Of a stretch of DNA of 64,000 bases, positions 1-9,303 are shown piece by piece (position 1 is the first letter of the stretch; every line of letters starts with the position of its first letter). Under the pieces are notes generated by a model, which was given only the letters and a program-made list of their open reading frames with translations, was not told the origin of the DNA and searched no databases. The translations under genes and the position numbers were made by a program. The stretch comes from Bacteroides sp. (lineage in GTDB: Bacteria > Bacteroidota > Bacteroidia > Bacteroidales > Bacteroidaceae), in contig JAJQDI010000016.1 in assembly GCA_021202275.1 (NCBI GenBank), positions 125,148-189,147 of the forward strand, given 5' to 3'.

Positions 1-1171
1 TTTTCTTCAGGAAACCATCGGTCTTGTCCGAATTGGAAAGGTCTGCCGAAGCCACTACCATGTTTTCTACCTGTGTGGCCAGTACGCCCAATATCGTTGC
101 CGACGCGTTGCGTGTAGCCGCGCCCGGTTTCTGCTCAATGGCACTCCAGTCGACCGAAGGAGCTTTGCCGGAGAAGAACTGTTCCATTTTAGCAGCCAGT
201 TCCGGATTGGCTTTTGCCCACGATGCTTTGGATTCTTTGCGGTCTGCGACGATCTTTTTCAGTTCCCCGGCGCGTCTGGCATACATCTCTGCCACTTCCG
301 GGAAGATCACGAACGGATTTTGCGGATCACCGTTCAGGTTCTTGATGGTATTTATATAAGCATCTCCACCCAGAGGCGCACCGTGAGTGGCAGTACTGGC
401 TTCATAGCTCGAACCGTCTGCTTTGCGGGCACCCTTACCCATCACCGTCTTTCCGATGATCAGCACAGGTTGTTCTTTCACCGCTTTGGCTTTTACCAGT
501 ACCTCACGGATGGCATCTACATCATTTCCATTGATCGTAAATACTTTCCATCCCCAGGCTTCGTATTTTTTAGCTACATCTTCCGTCATTACCTCTTCGG
601 TGGGAGTAGACAGCTGAATGTCGTTTGAATCGTAGAACATGATCAGGTTGTCCAGCCCGAGGTGTCCGGCAATACGTCCGGCACCCTGAGAGATCTCTTC
701 CTGGATGCCCCCGTCGGAGATGTAAGCATAGATCGTCTGATTCATCTGGTCGCCGAACCGGGCTTTCAGGAATTTGGCGGCAATAGCTGCGCCTACCGCA
801 TAGGTATGACCCTGCCCCAACGGACCGGACGTGTTTTCCACTCCGCGCGTGATATCCCGTTCCGGATGTCCGGGGGTTGGGCTGCCCCACTGGCGGAATT
901 CTTTCAGTTCGTCCATGGTGTATTTCCCGGTAAATGCCAGCACCGAATAGAGCATGGCCGACATATGACCGGGGTCAAGGAAGAAACGGTCACGACCTTC
1001 CCAGGCCGGATTTTCCGGATCATAGACCAAAAACTCTGAAAAGAGCACGTTTACAAAGTCCGCGCCTCCCATAGCACCTCCCGGATGTCCGGAATTGGCT
1101 TTTTCAACCATTGAAGCAGCTAAGATGCGAATATTGTCCGCTGCTCGGTTCATGAGTTTATTATCATTCAT
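1..1171 (-). CDS. tkt: Transketolase, C-terminal part beyond the window
   Basis: Transketolase of the non-oxidative pentose phosphate pathway, a thiamine-diphosphate enzyme that moves two-carbon ketol units between sugar phosphates in the cytoplasm. Reading leftward from the ATG at 1171, the protein begins MNDNKLMNRAADNIRIL. It shows the family motifs GHPGGAMGGAD, GPLGQG and SDGGIQEE (the TPP-binding region, normally GDGxxxEG) in the usual order. The first ~390 residues are present and the frame is still open at position 1. A Bacteroidota-type promoter lies just upstream, and a terminator separates the gene from galK. Confidence 0.95.
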   Translation of the reverse strand, partial: MNDNKLMNRAADNIRILAASMVEKANSGHPGGAMGGADFVNVLFSEFLVYDPENPAWEGRDRFFLDPGHMSAMLYSVLAFTGKYTMDELKEFRQWGSPTPGHPERDITRGVENTSGPLGQGHTYAVGAAIAAKFLKARFGDQMNQTIYAYISDGGIQEEISQGAGRIAGHLGLDNLIMFYDSNDIQLSTPTEEVMTEDVAKKYEAWGWKVFTINGNDVDAIREVLVKAKAVKEQPVLIIGKTVMGKGARKADGSSYEASTATHGAPLGGDAYINTIKNLNGDPQNPFVIFPEVAEMYARRAGELKKIVADRKESKASWAKANPELAAKMEQFFSGKAPSVDWSAIEQKPGAATRNASATILGVLATQVENMVVASADLSNSDKTDGFLKK

Positions 1172-1199
1172 ACTTACTATATTTTATTTAATTTTTACG

Positions 1200-1229
1200 C
1201 AAAGATAGTTGTTTACAGCTAATACCCAA
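1200..1229 (-). promoter_or_regulatory. Bacteroidota-type promoter of transketolase
   Basis: On the minus strand TTG (1229-1227) is followed after 19 bp by TATCTTTG (1207-1200), matching the -33/-7 consensus of the Bacteroidota housekeeping sigma factor. The tkt ATG lies about 29 bp downstream. Confidence 0.7.
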
Positions 1230-1624
1230 TAAAGAAAACTGATCTTTTTTTGGCTTTGTAAAAGGGTGGTAAGGGTTGTTTTACAATATCCATACAGAGG
1301 TTATCTACGATTTATTCGGCAGATGAATGACGATTTGATCTTTTACGGATAACCCTGCCAGGAACTGTACGGATCTTACCTGGAAATTCTGCTCTCTGTC
1401 AGGTGTACCCGACTGTAGAGGCGGAAGTGTATAGGATAGTAACAATTGAAGTGGAGAAGAGGTTTATTTACCCATTTGTTTTTGCGTTCTTTACCCTTTT
1501 GGAAAGAACCGGTCATACAATATCATCCGGACAAAAACGTCGCATGCGGTTGCTTTTGTATGGTTGTCGGGTTAGGATCGGTCGTGCTTACAGCACCGGG
1601 AGAAATATGTATTTACTAATTACT

Positions 1625-1680
1625 AAAAAAGGCTGTCTCAAAATAGATCCTGATAAAGTAAGATCCATTTTGAGAAGCCT
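1625..1680 (-). terminator. Rho-independent terminator downstream of galK
   Basis: A long hairpin pairs AGGCTTCTCAAAATGGATC with GATCTATTTTGAGACAGCCT and has an A/T-run at 1625-1630, read as Ts on the minus strand. It lies right after the galK stop and should end the galM-transporter-galK transcript. The rest of 1230-1709 holds no supported gene. Confidence 0.75.
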
Positions 1681-1709
1681 CTTCTTTCTGTTTGTATGGT
1701 ACTGATGTC

Positions 1710-2864
1710 TTATTCTACTCTGCGCGAACCGTCGCCAATGACTACATCGTACACTTTCGGACTGCGGCCGAATTTGTTACGGAAATCTTCTCTGGCTTTG
1801 GCGATAAATCCATCGTACAGTTCTTCTTTCACCAGGTTGATGGTACATCCGCCGAATCCGCCGCCCATTACGCGTGACCCGGTCACCCCACACTCTTTGG
1901 CTATGTCGTTGAGGAAGTCAAGCTCTTCGCAACTTACCTCGTACAATTTGCTCATACCGTGGTGCGTTTCGTACATCTTTTGTCCTACGGTTTCGTAATC
2001 GCCTCTTTCCAGGGCATCACTCACGTCGAGTACACGCTGTATTTCTCCGATCACATATTCCGCGCGCATGTAGTCTTCCCGGCTGACTTCGTCTTTCACC
2101 TCTTCCAGCATCTGCATATCGGCATCGCGCAGGAATTCTACGTTGGGGTGTCTTTTCTGCATGGCTGCTACTACTGCTTCGCAACTCTGTCGGCGTTTGT
2201 TATAAGCGGAAGAAGCCAGTTCGTGCTTCACCACGGAATCCAGAAGTACCAGACGGTATCCTTCGGGGTTGAACGGGAAGTACTGGTATTCCAGCGAACG
2301 ACAGTCGAGGCGGATCAGATTCCCTGCCTTTCCGAACACGGAAGCAAACTGGTCCATGATGCCACACATCACACCACAATAATTGTGTTCGGTAGCCTGA
2401 CCCACTTTGGCCAGTTCGAACTTATCTATTTTGTTCTCCCCGAAAAGTTCATTCAGTGCAAACGCGTATGTGCTTTCCAGCGCAGCGGAAGAAGACATAC
2501 CGGCTCCCAGAGGTACATCTCCGGAAAATGCGGTATTGAAACCTTTTACGTCTACCCCTCGTTTGATCATTTCCCGGCATACACCGAAGATATAGCGTGC
2601 CCAGCTGATGCGGGGAGCATCTTCTTCGTTCAGCCCGAATTCCACATAATCTTTCAGGTCGATCGAATAGGCTTTGACCTTGTCTGTGCCGTTGGGCCTG
2701 ATCTCCGCCATCATTCCTTTGTCGATCGCTCCGGGGAAAACGAATCCTCCGTTGTAGTCTGTGTGCTCACCGATCAGGTTGATACGGCCCGGTGAAGCAT
2801 AGATGTATCCGGTAGAGCCGTCGAAATGCTTGATGAAACGGCTTCTTACGTGTTCTATATCCAT
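1710..2864 (-). CDS. galK: Galactokinase
   Basis: Phosphorylates alpha-D-galactose with ATP to galactose-1-phosphate, the first committed step of the Leloir pathway. The 384-residue protein has the GHMP-kinase layout: an N-terminal substrate signature GRINLIGEHTDYNGG (about 26-40), the ATP-binding motif PLGAGMSSSAALE (about 117-130) and the C-terminal MGGGFGGC (about 335-342). Length is normal for the family. It is the last gene of a co-directional set with the sugar transporter (38-bp gap) and galM, so uptake, mutarotation and phosphorylation of galactose are likely co-expressed. Confidence 0.96.
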   Translation of the reverse strand: MDIEHVRSRFIKHFDGSTGYIYASPGRINLIGEHTDYNGGFVFPGAIDKGMMAEIRPNGTDKVKAYSIDLKDYVEFGLNEEDAPRISWARYIFGVCREMIKRGVDVKGFNTAFSGDVPLGAGMSSSAALESTYAFALNELFGENKIDKFELAKVGQATEHNYCGVMCGIMDQFASVFGKAGNLIRLDCRSLEYQYFPFNPEGYRLVLLDSVVKHELASSAYNKRRQSCEAVVAAMQKRHPNVEFLRDADMQMLEEVKDEVSREDYMRAEYVIGEIQRVLDVSDALERGDYETVGQKMYETHHGMSKLYEVSCEELDFLNDIAKECGVTGSRVMGGGFGGCTINLVKEELYDGFIAKAREDFRNKFGRSPKVYDVVIGDGSRRVE

Positions 2865-2902
2865 GGTTTTTATGGTATTACAGTGGTTCTGATTCTGGTT
2901 AC

Positions 2903-4195
2903 TTATTCTACCGGAATGTTCTTATTGACATTTCTGCATCCGACAAGTGCATAATAAAGCAGATAGGCCAGACAGCCAAGGATCACCCAATAGCTGGCCA
3001 TATATCCTACGTGGTCTGCCACTACACCTTGTAGCAATGGAACGATACCACCACCACAAACCATTACCATAAAGAAACCGGAAGCGGCTGCAGTATATTT
3101 ACCCAGACCTTCTACCGCAAGATTGAAGATCCCTCCCCACATCACCGAAGTACAGAGTCCGCAGAGAGTAAGGAATACAATGCTGATGGGCACATGAGCC
3201 AATCCGAAGGAAATACCGGATGTATCACTCTGGAATACCGGCATACTGATGATGGTAGATACAGGGGAGAAAATGGCAGCCAGCACCAGCACACCTCCCA
3301 GAATAGCTACGAAACTAAGCATCAGTTTACTGGATATTTTAGCACCTACCGAGGCACCTACCAGACGTCCGATCAGCATCAGGAACCAGTATGTACCTAC
3401 TACGGAACCTGCGATGGTGGCATCCATGGCCAGCCCGCCGATGTTGATGTCACTGGTCATGTACAGATTCACAAAGTTAGGTATACCTACCTCGATCCCT
3501 ACATACAGGAAGATGGCGATCGTACCCATGATGAAGTGGCGGAATGAGAACGGGCTATATTTGTCTTTTACTTGTGTAGCTTCTTTCTTAGCCATGTGAG
3601 GCTCAGGGATATTTACAAAGAAAAGTACCAGGAAGGCGAGAGCAAAGATACCCATAGCCAGGAACAAGGCGGGGTTGGCGCCATTGATAGAAGCACGGGA
3701 AGCGTCCCCGATCAGATAACCTACCAATACGGGAACGATGGTAGCACCGATAGAGTTGATAGAACCCCCGAACTGGATCAGCTGATTTCCTTTGTTTCCA
3801 CCGCCTCCGAGCGTGTTAAGCATGGGATTTACCACCGTGTTCAGCATACACATCGAGAATCCGGAGATAAATGCCCCGCTCAGGTAAACAGGGAAGCTTT
3901 CCAGTTGTCCGGAAAGAAAGGAAATCCCTACTCCGCAGAAACCGACAATGATGGCCAGCAGAGCAGTCTTTTTATATCCGATGCGTTGCAACAACATACC
4001 TGCCGGGATACCCATAAACAGATAAGCGATAAAGTTGGCCGCATTTCCCAACTGTGACATAAAGTTGGATGCACCGAATTGGTTTTTAACGATAACCCCC
4101 ATTGGATTTTGAAGTCCTGTAACGAAGGAGATCATGAAGAAGAGGGCGAACATCATTGCTATAGGCAATACATAATTCTTTTTTTCTTGTGTCAT
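2903..4195 (-). CDS. Sugar:H+ symporter of the MFS FucP/GluP type
   Basis: An inner-membrane major facilitator of 430 residues with about 12 hydrophobic segments. The N-terminus SFVTGLQNPMGVIVKNQF and the GIPAGMLLQRIGYKKTAL loop are typical of the glucose/galactose (GluP) and fucose (FucP) transporters. Its place between galM and galK, in the same direction with short gaps, makes galactose or glucose the likely substrate. The substrate is inferred from context, because FucP-like members cannot be told apart from sequence by eye. Confidence 0.9.
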   Translation of the reverse strand: MTQEKKNYVLPIAMMFALFFMISFVTGLQNPMGVIVKNQFGASNFMSQLGNAANFIAYLFMGIPAGMLLQRIGYKKTALLAIIVGFCGVGISFLSGQLESFPVYLSGAFISGFSMCMLNTVVNPMLNTLGGGGNKGNQLIQFGGSINSIGATIVPVLVGYLIGDASRASINGANPALFLAMGIFALAFLVLFFVNIPEPHMAKKEATQVKDKYSPFSFRHFIMGTIAIFLYVGIEVGIPNFVNLYMTSDINIGGLAMDATIAGSVVGTYWFLMLIGRLVGASVGAKISSKLMLSFVAILGGVLVLAAIFSPVSTIISMPVFQSDTSGISFGLAHVPISIVFLTLCGLCTSVMWGGIFNLAVEGLGKYTAAASGFFMVMVCGGGIVPLLQGVVADHVGYMASYWVILGCLAYLLYYALVGCRNVNKNIPVE

Positions 4196-4245
4196 GGTGT
4201 AAAAAAGTTGTTAGTTATAAAAAATCAGGTTAGTTACTTTATGAG

Positions 4246-5346
4246 TTATTCCTTATCCACTCCGAATTTGTAGATGGTTACCTGCTGGTATTCATCTCCG
4301 GGTAGTAAAGTGGCAGAAGGGAAATAAGACTTGTTGGGGGTGTCGGGAAAACACTGGGCTTCAAAGCATATTCCGCTACGGGCGGGATAAGTAGCACCAT
4401 GTGCTCCTGTAAAGCCATTGAGCCAGTTTCCTGTATAGAGTTGTACACCTGCTTCGGTGGTATATACTTCCATGGTGCGTCCGCTTTTCAGGTCTTTGCA
4501 GGTTGCTGCCAGTGAAAGTTCTCCGGATTCTGTCTTATCCACCACATAACAGTGGTCGTACCCGGCACCAATGATTAGCTGTTCAAATTCCGCATTGATC
4601 CGTTCGCCTATGGCATGTGGAGTACGGAAATCCATGGGAGTTCCTGCTACCGGAGCTATTTCACCGGTAGGTATAGATGTTTTATCTACAGGAGTATAGA
4701 AAGAGGATTCTATGGTTACTATATGGTCTTCGATGGTGGGAGTAGGCGTGGCGATACCTGCCAGATTGAAGAAAGCATGATTGGTCAGATTCACTACGGT
4801 CGCTTTATCTGTGGTAGCGCGGTATTCGATGACCAGAGCGTTCTCTTCTTCTTCGACTCTGTAAGTCATTTCTACTTCCAGGTTGCCTGGGAAACCTTCT
4901 TCACCATCTGCGGAAAAATAGGTGAAGTGGATGGTCGATTCATCGACTTGCAGGGCATCCCATACACGGGCGTGAAATCCGGTAGGACCTCCATGCAGCG
5001 AATTGGGACCGTTGTTGATCGTCAGTTCATGAGTTTCGCCAAACAGGATGAACCGACCGTTTGCAATGCGGTTGCCATACCGACCTATCGTAGTATTCAG
5101 GAAAGGTTCCGGACTGTTTATCACACGATCGATCGAGTCGTGCCCCAGGATCACATTGGCATATTTCCCCTCTTTGTCCGGCAGCATAACAGAGAGGAGG
5201 GCACATCCGTAGTTGGTTACGGCAACCTCCATCCCTTTTTTATTCTTAAGGATAAAAAGATCGGTTTTTTTCTCGTTCAGGGTTTTCCGGAATTCCGATC
5301 GGATGAGACCGCTCCGATTTCCTTCTGTTGAGAATGTGTTTGACAT
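4246..5346 (-). CDS. galM: Aldose 1-epimerase (mutarotase)
   Basis: Interconverts the alpha and beta anomers of galactose/glucose so that galactokinase receives the alpha form. Family features are visible: TTIGRYGNRIANGRF, NNGPNSLHGGPTGFHARVW (catalytic His region), VNLTNHAFFNLAG and a late glutamate in SGICFEAQCFP. I prefer the ATG at 5346 (MSNTFSTEGN) because it gives the usual start relative to homologues. An upstream in-frame ATG at 5373 would add nine residues. It is the first gene of the galM-transporter-galK set. Confidence 0.93.
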   Translation of the reverse strand: MSNTFSTEGNRSGLIRSEFRKTLNEKKTDLFILKNKKGMEVAVTNYGCALLSVMLPDKEGKYANVILGHDSIDRVINSPEPFLNTTIGRYGNRIANGRFILFGETHELTINNGPNSLHGGPTGFHARVWDALQVDESTIHFTYFSADGEEGFPGNLEVEMTYRVEEEENALVIEYRATTDKATVVNLTNHAFFNLAGIATPTPTIEDHIVTIESSFYTPVDKTSIPTGEIAPVAGTPMDFRTPHAIGERINAEFEQLIIGAGYDHCYVVDKTESGELSLAATCKDLKSGRTMEVYTTEAGVQLYTGNWLNGFTGAHGATYPARSGICFEAQCFPDTPNKSYFPSATLLPGDEYQQVTIYKFGVDKE

Positions 5347-5516
5347 GTCTGGTATTATTTTAAATTCATGCAAATAAAATCAAATTCTTCGGTACTCCCA
5401 AATTATTAACAACAAAACTTGAGAGGGGTTTAGGAAACTTTAGTCTTTCACACAGATCGGCCTCATTTCCCGTCAGACTGTGATTTTAGCACTTTGCTTT
5501 TACAAAAAACGGAGAG

Positions 5517-5550
5517 TTTGATGCAAATTTTAAAAAAAATCGTAAGTTTG
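5517..5550 (+). promoter_or_regulatory. Promoter of manA
   Basis: TTTG (5517-5520) and TAAGTTTG (5543-5550), separated by 22 bp, match the Bacteroidota -33/-7 pattern. They lie about 50 bp upstream of the manA start. Confidence 0.6.
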
Positions 5551-5602
5551 TCTGATGAATTCCATTTCTGGAACAGGAAACCTTTTTTAAATACTAAAAA
5601 TC

Positions 5603-6571
5603 ATGTATCCGCTTAAATTTGAACCTATTTTGAAGCAGCTCCTGTGGGGAGGAGACAAAATCATTCCATTCAAACATCTTGACGCGACGATGACTCAGGT
5701 GGGTGAGAGCTGGGAGATCTCTGATGTGGAAAACAGTGAATCTGTAGTAGCTAACGGACCCGACAAGGGGGCTACGCTTTCCGAAATGGTAGGAAGGTAC
5801 AAAGAGGAACTGGTGGGGGAGAGTAATTACGCGCGTTTTCGCAACAAGTTCCCCTTACTCATTAAGTTTATCGATGCTAGACAGGATCTTTCTATCCAGG
5901 TACATCCCGATGATATCCTGGCACGCAAACGACATAACTCTATGGGTAAGACCGAAATGTGGTATGTGATCGGCGCGGACCCCGGAGCCAGGTTACGTTC
6001 CGGCTTTTCGCAGGAGGTCACACCGAAAGAATATAAAGAAAGAGTGTATAACGATACATTGCCCGAGGTGTTGCAGGAGTATGAGGTACACCCCGGAGAT
6101 GTGTTTTTTCTTCCGGCCGGACGTATACACAGCATCGGAGCGGGATGTCTGATCGCTGAGATCCAGCAGACTTCCGATATTACGTACAGGATATATGATT
6201 TCAACCGGAAAGACGATAAGGGGCACAAACGCGAGTTGCATACCGAGCTGGCACGTGAAGCGATCAATTATGAAGTGCTGGATGACTATCGTACGCTGTA
6301 CGAACCTGTTGCCAATGAACCGGTAGAACTGGTTGCCTGTCCCTACTTTACCACTTCTTTGTATGATATGACGGAGGAGATCTCCTGCGACTATTCGGAA
6401 CTGGACTCTTTTGTGATATTCATTTGTGTGGAGGGTAGTTGCACGATCACGGATGATCAGAAATATGAAATTAGTCTGCGGGCCGGAGAAACCGTATTGC
6501 TGCCTGCTGCTACTCAATCCGTTTGTATACAGCCGGAGGGACATGTGAAACTTCTGGAGACCTATGTCTGA
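5603..6571 (+). CDS. manA: Mannose-6-phosphate isomerase, class I
   Basis: Zinc-dependent interconversion of mannose-6-phosphate and fructose-6-phosphate, feeding mannose into glycolysis or supplying mannose-6-P for glycans. The 322-residue cupin protein has the metal-binding motif IQVHPDD (about 99-105), KTEMWYVI (Glu ligand) and the later His in PAGRIHSIGAG (about 172-182). This is the short bacterial (Bacillus-type) form. It is monocistronic: its own promoter precedes it and a terminator follows at 6599. Confidence 0.95.
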   Translation: MYPLKFEPILKQLLWGGDKIIPFKHLDATMTQVGESWEISDVENSESVVANGPDKGATLSEMVGRYKEELVGESNYARFRNKFPLLIKFIDARQDLSIQVHPDDILARKRHNSMGKTEMWYVIGADPGARLRSGFSQEVTPKEYKERVYNDTLPEVLQEYEVHPGDVFFLPAGRIHSIGAGCLIAEIQQTSDITYRIYDFNRKDDKGHKRELHTELAREAINYEVLDDYRTLYEPVANEPVELVACPYFTTSLYDMTEEISCDYSELDSFVIFICVEGSCTITDDQKYEISLRAGETVLLPAATQSVCIQPEGHVKLLETYV

Positions 6572-6598
6572 CCGCTGACTGGGATATGGATAGGAAAA

Positions 6599-6636
6599 GC
6601 CGGATAACCCGTTGAGCGGTTGTCCGGCAGTTTTTT
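6599..6636 (+). terminator. Terminator after manA
   Basis: Hairpin GCCGGATAACC / GGTTGTCCGGC followed after two bases by six Ts. Confidence 0.8.
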
Positions 6637-6675
6637 ATATAAGGCTGTGAAACGAACCTTGCTGTGTCTGAGAAA

Positions 6676-6945
6676 CTACCGGCGACGGAACATTTTTCTG
6701 ATCCTGTTGATCAGTTTCATCCCTACTACTACACCATCAAAAATAAGGAATCCTTTGTTGAAGGTCTGAAGGAGTGATTTATTCTCCGCAGTAGATTTCG
6801 TATATGGAGACACCAGTCGCTGGGCCGAATCGCCAATGGCCATATGCTTCAGACGTATCGCGGCCAGCACATCCTGTTTACGTTGCGCGATATCATCCAG
6901 GGTGATATGCGGCAGTTCGTGCAGAGGTTTCTTTTTATTTTCCAT
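6676..6945 (-). CDS. Small hypothetical protein, envelope operon
   Basis: An 89-residue basic protein whose family I do not recognise. It has a charged N-terminus (MENKKKPLHELPHITLDD), a central helix-like part and a short hydrophobic stretch (GFLIFDGVVVGMKLI) ending in RKMFRRR, which suggests peripheral or single-span membrane attachment with a cytoplasmic basic tail. Its start lies 3 bp after the stop of the holin-like gene, and it is the last gene of a YtxH/holin-like/hypothetical trio often seen in Bacteroidota. Confidence 0.75.
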   Translation of the reverse strand: MENKKKPLHELPHITLDDIAQRKQDVLAAIRLKHMAIGDSAQRLVSPYTKSTAENKSLLQTFNKGFLIFDGVVVGMKLINRIRKMFRRR

Positions 6946-6948
6946 ATA

Positions 6949-7314
6949 CTACAGGTTAGATTCTTTTTTAAAAAACAATTTGGCAAGGAAATTCACCGTA
7001 GGGGTTACGATCCACTGACGGCGGAAGATCACCACTAAGGCTATCAGTAACAGATTTACTCCCGTGATGATAGCGAAGCTATATTTCAGGCCACCCACGT
7101 AGGGTTCCAGTATATAAACAATGGTGAACATCAGGTAAAACAGAGCAATCACTCCCAGAATAAAAAGTACCGCCACCATCAGTAAGGTGGAGAATAATAT
7201 GGCTATTTTTTCTGTCAGTTCCAGTTTGGTATATTCTTTCTGTAGTTCCACATAAGATTTTACTTCCTGGAACAACTGCTGAAAATTGTCTACGGTCTTA
7301 TCACTATTGAACAT
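6949..7314 (-). CDS. Phage-holin-family (DUF1469-like) membrane protein
   Basis: A 121-residue protein with an N-terminal amphipathic part (DNFQQLFQEVKSYVELQKEY) and two strongly hydrophobic segments: ILFSTLLMVAVLFILGVIAL (about 38-57) and YSFAIITGVNLLLIALVVIF. This fits the Phage_holin_3_6/DUF1469 family of two-span inner-membrane proteins, whose role is unknown; despite the name they are not necessarily phage genes. It sits between the YtxH-like gene and the 89-aa gene on one transcript. Confidence 0.8.
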   Translation of the reverse strand: MFNSDKTVDNFQQLFQEVKSYVELQKEYTKLELTEKIAILFSTLLMVAVLFILGVIALFYLMFTIVYILEPYVGGLKYSFAIITGVNLLLIALVVIFRRQWIVTPTVNFLAKLFFKKESNL

Positions 7315-7339
7315 GATTGCTCTGTTTTATAATTCTTTT

Positions 7340-7546
7340 TTAATCTGCTTCGCCTTTGATCTCCGCGGCGATCTCATCTACCAGGTCTTCGATTTCGTCC
7401 CGGTTCAGCCGGATTCCTTTTTTACGCAGGATCTCAGCGATTTTACTACGTGTGTCTTCTCCTTTTTCCGGAGCAAACAAAACTCCGAAGGCAGCGCCTA
7501 TAGCTGCGCCACCCAGGAAAGCTGCTAATACATTCAATGCTCTCAT
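7340..7546 (-). CDS. YtxH domain-containing protein
   Basis: A 68-residue protein with an N-terminal membrane segment rich in Gly/Ala (LAAFLGGAAIGAAFGVLFAP), directly followed by EKGEDTRSKIAEILRKKG. That is the classic YtxH pattern (glycine-zipper helix, then a charged helix). YtxH-like proteins are general-stress-associated in Bacillus, and the function here is unknown. It is the first gene of a three-gene operon with a TAGTTTTG -7 box about 30 bp upstream. Confidence 0.85.
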   Translation of the reverse strand: MRALNVLAAFLGGAAIGAAFGVLFAPEKGEDTRSKIAEILRKKGIRLNRDEIEDLVDEIAAEIKGEAD

Positions 7547-7577
7547 AACCTTGTTGATTTTTAAAATGATAATACTA

Positions 7578-7585
7578 CAAAACTA
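7578..7585 (-). promoter_or_regulatory. -7 box of the YtxH operon promoter
   Basis: TAGTTTTG on the minus strand matches TAnnTTTG and sits ~32 bp upstream of the YtxH-like start. I could not assign a clear -33 element. Confidence 0.5.
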
Positions 7586-7782
7586 ACATTTTTTTTGTAA
7601 TCTTGTTCTCCGGATATAACATTTTTTATTCCTATAAAGTTTTGTTTACATCTCTCTCTGTAAGCGGCGTGGGGTCGGGTATGTAGGAGGTATGAAACAA
7701 ATTTTATAGACTTTGCCGCAGTTTTCACAAGTGTTTAATCTTATTTAATTGTGTAAATGAGTGTAAGATGACAGATAAGTTT

Positions 7783-7790
7783 TAATTTTG
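7783..7790 (+). promoter_or_regulatory. -7 box upstream of the lipocalin-like lipoprotein
   Basis: TAATTTTG matches TAnnTTTG. The transcript would have a ~115-nt leader before the ATG at 7914. Confidence 0.5.
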
Positions 7791-7913
7791 CACCGCACAG
7801 AGAACAACCTCTGCCGGAAAACGAAGTGATGAACCGTCACGTTTAGTTAAGGGACGACAGGTCACAGAAAAAACGGGAGAGGCAGGGAAATGCTGCTCAG
7901 AAAAAGAAGGAAC

Positions 7914-8321
7914 ATGAAGAATCTGATCATATATGTATGTACCTCTGTAATGGTGTGTTGGCTGTTTGCCTCCTGTAACGATGACAAACACAGGCTGGTG
8001 AATAAATGGCAATTGAGAAAATATGAATTTGCAGACGGTAGCGAACAAAAAGTAGATAGTATTTTCTTTAATATGAAAGGCGGTAGTTTGTCTGTCACCT
8101 GTCTTCATTCGGATGGTAACTACTACAATTATTTAGGGAAATATATTTTGTCGGACGATAAAATCTCCTTTATTTTGTTGCCTGAACAGGCTACCGGTAG
8201 TGTATATGACAAATATATCGGTTGGGAAGACGGGAGTCGTACGTTTGATCTTGTCCGGCTTACCCGCAAGGCCATGGAGTTGGATTATAAGGATACGATC
8301 TCGGTATTCAGAAAATATTAG
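7914..8321 (+). CDS. Lipocalin-like lipoprotein
   Basis: A 135-residue predicted outer-membrane or periplasmic lipoprotein. The signal peptide MKNLIIYVCTSVMVCW runs into the lipobox LFASC, so Cys21 would be lipidated. The mature part starts with LVNKWQLRKYEF and continues with alternating short strands, resembling the small lipocalin-like families common in Bacteroidota (from memory DUF4847/DUF5004-like; assignment tentative). I chose the ATG at 7914 rather than 7890 because it puts a normal signal peptide at the N-terminus. Confidence 0.75.
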   Translation: MKNLIIYVCTSVMVCWLFASCNDDKHRLVNKWQLRKYEFADGSEQKVDSIFFNMKGGSLSVTCLHSDGNYYNYLGKYILSDDKISFILLPEQATGSVYDKYIGWEDGSRTFDLVRLTRKAMELDYKDTISVFRKY

Positions 8322-8352
8322 GAACGGAAATCACCAATTTAAAATATAGATT

Positions 8353-8856
8353 ATGAAAAAATTACTGGTATTGGGAACAGGGCTGGTTATGATAGTGGCT
8401 TTTGCTTCGTGTAAGTCAAGTGAGAGTGCTTACAAGAAAGCATACGAACAGGCCAAACAGCAGGAAGTAGAAGATGTACAGGTGACCGCGCCTGTGGATG
8501 TGACTCCTGTAGTGACTCCTCCTCCTGCTCCTATTGAAGTGAAAACAGAAAATGTAGCGGCTGGCGTACGTGAAGAGAAAGTAACGGTAGTTTCCGGTTC
8601 TGATACATTGAAAGATTACAATGTCGTTTGCGGTAGCTTTGGACTGAAAGCCAATGCTGAGGGGTTGAGAGATTTCTTAGTAAAAGAGGGCTACAATCCT
8701 ACGATCGCTTTCAATGCGGAAGCAGCTATGTATCGCGTGATCGTTTCTACATACACCGATTACAATGAGGCTGCCCGTGCCCGCGATGCTTTTAAGGCCA
8801 AATATCCCGGTCGCTCGGATTTCCAGGGAGCCTGGTTGCTCTATCGGGTATTCTGA
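8353..8856 (+). CDS. SPOR-domain lipoprotein
   Basis: A 167-residue lipoprotein (MKKLLVLGTGLVMIVAFASC, Cys20 lipidated) with a Pro/Val-rich linker (about 50-75) and a C-terminal SPOR domain (about 95-167: DYNVVCGSFGLKANAEGL, then YRVIVSTYTDYNEAARARD). SPOR domains bind denuded septal peptidoglycan, so a role at the division site is likely. The gene lies 31 bp after the preceding lipoprotein and is closed by a strong terminator. Confidence 0.88.
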   Translation: MKKLLVLGTGLVMIVAFASCKSSESAYKKAYEQAKQQEVEDVQVTAPVDVTPVVTPPPAPIEVKTENVAAGVREEKVTVVSGSDTLKDYNVVCGSFGLKANAEGLRDFLVKEGYNPTIAFNAEAAMYRVIVSTYTDYNEAARARDAFKAKYPGRSDFQGAWLLYRVF

Positions 8857-8877
8857 TCGTTCGGTTCGTTCTACATG

Positions 8878-8919
8878 GAAAGGCTCCTTCTTGTCGCGAG
8901 AAGGAGCCTTTCTTTTTTG
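8878..8919 (+). terminator. Terminator after the SPOR lipoprotein
   Basis: GAAAGGCTCCTTCT / AGAAGGAGCCTTTC hairpin followed by a run of Ts. Confidence 0.85.
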
Positions 8920-9128
8920 TTCTTCCTTTCGCGGAAATAACGTAGAGCCTTTTCTATTTTACCTATATCGAATTTGTTGTGTGTACTATATCAATGTCCG
9001 CCTTCATATACAGTCTAATAAGTGTTTCTGCTCCACGGTATGTATCCTGTTTCTTTTATCCTATCCTATGTATAAGTATATCCACAACATGAGTTTCTCT
9101 TATTTCCTCTACAGAGAAGGGGATTACC

Positions 9129-9303
9129 TGTAGAGACGCACGGCGTGCGTCTCCGCGATGCAGGTCCAACACAGAGGCATGCGTCTCCGCGGTGTGCAGC
9201 TGAACAGTGTGTGTGTTCGCCATGCAGGTCCAACAAAAAACATCCCCCATGATATATGCATTCCCATTCGGTGTGCTGAGACGCACGGCGTGCGTCTCTA
9301 CAG
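9129..9303. repeat. MITE-like dispersed repeat, copy 1
   Basis: Begins TGTAGAGACGCACGGCGTGC and ends with the inverted equivalent GCACGGCGTGCGTCTCTACA. The ~175-bp interior contains further partial units (GCGTCTCCGCGG, CAGGTCCAACA). The rest of the 8920-9580 intergenic space shows no gene. Confidence 0.8.

Noticed and set aside
1403..1705. 100-codon plus-strand frame between tkt and galK
   Set aside because: Overlaps the galK terminator hairpin and has no recognisable protein features.
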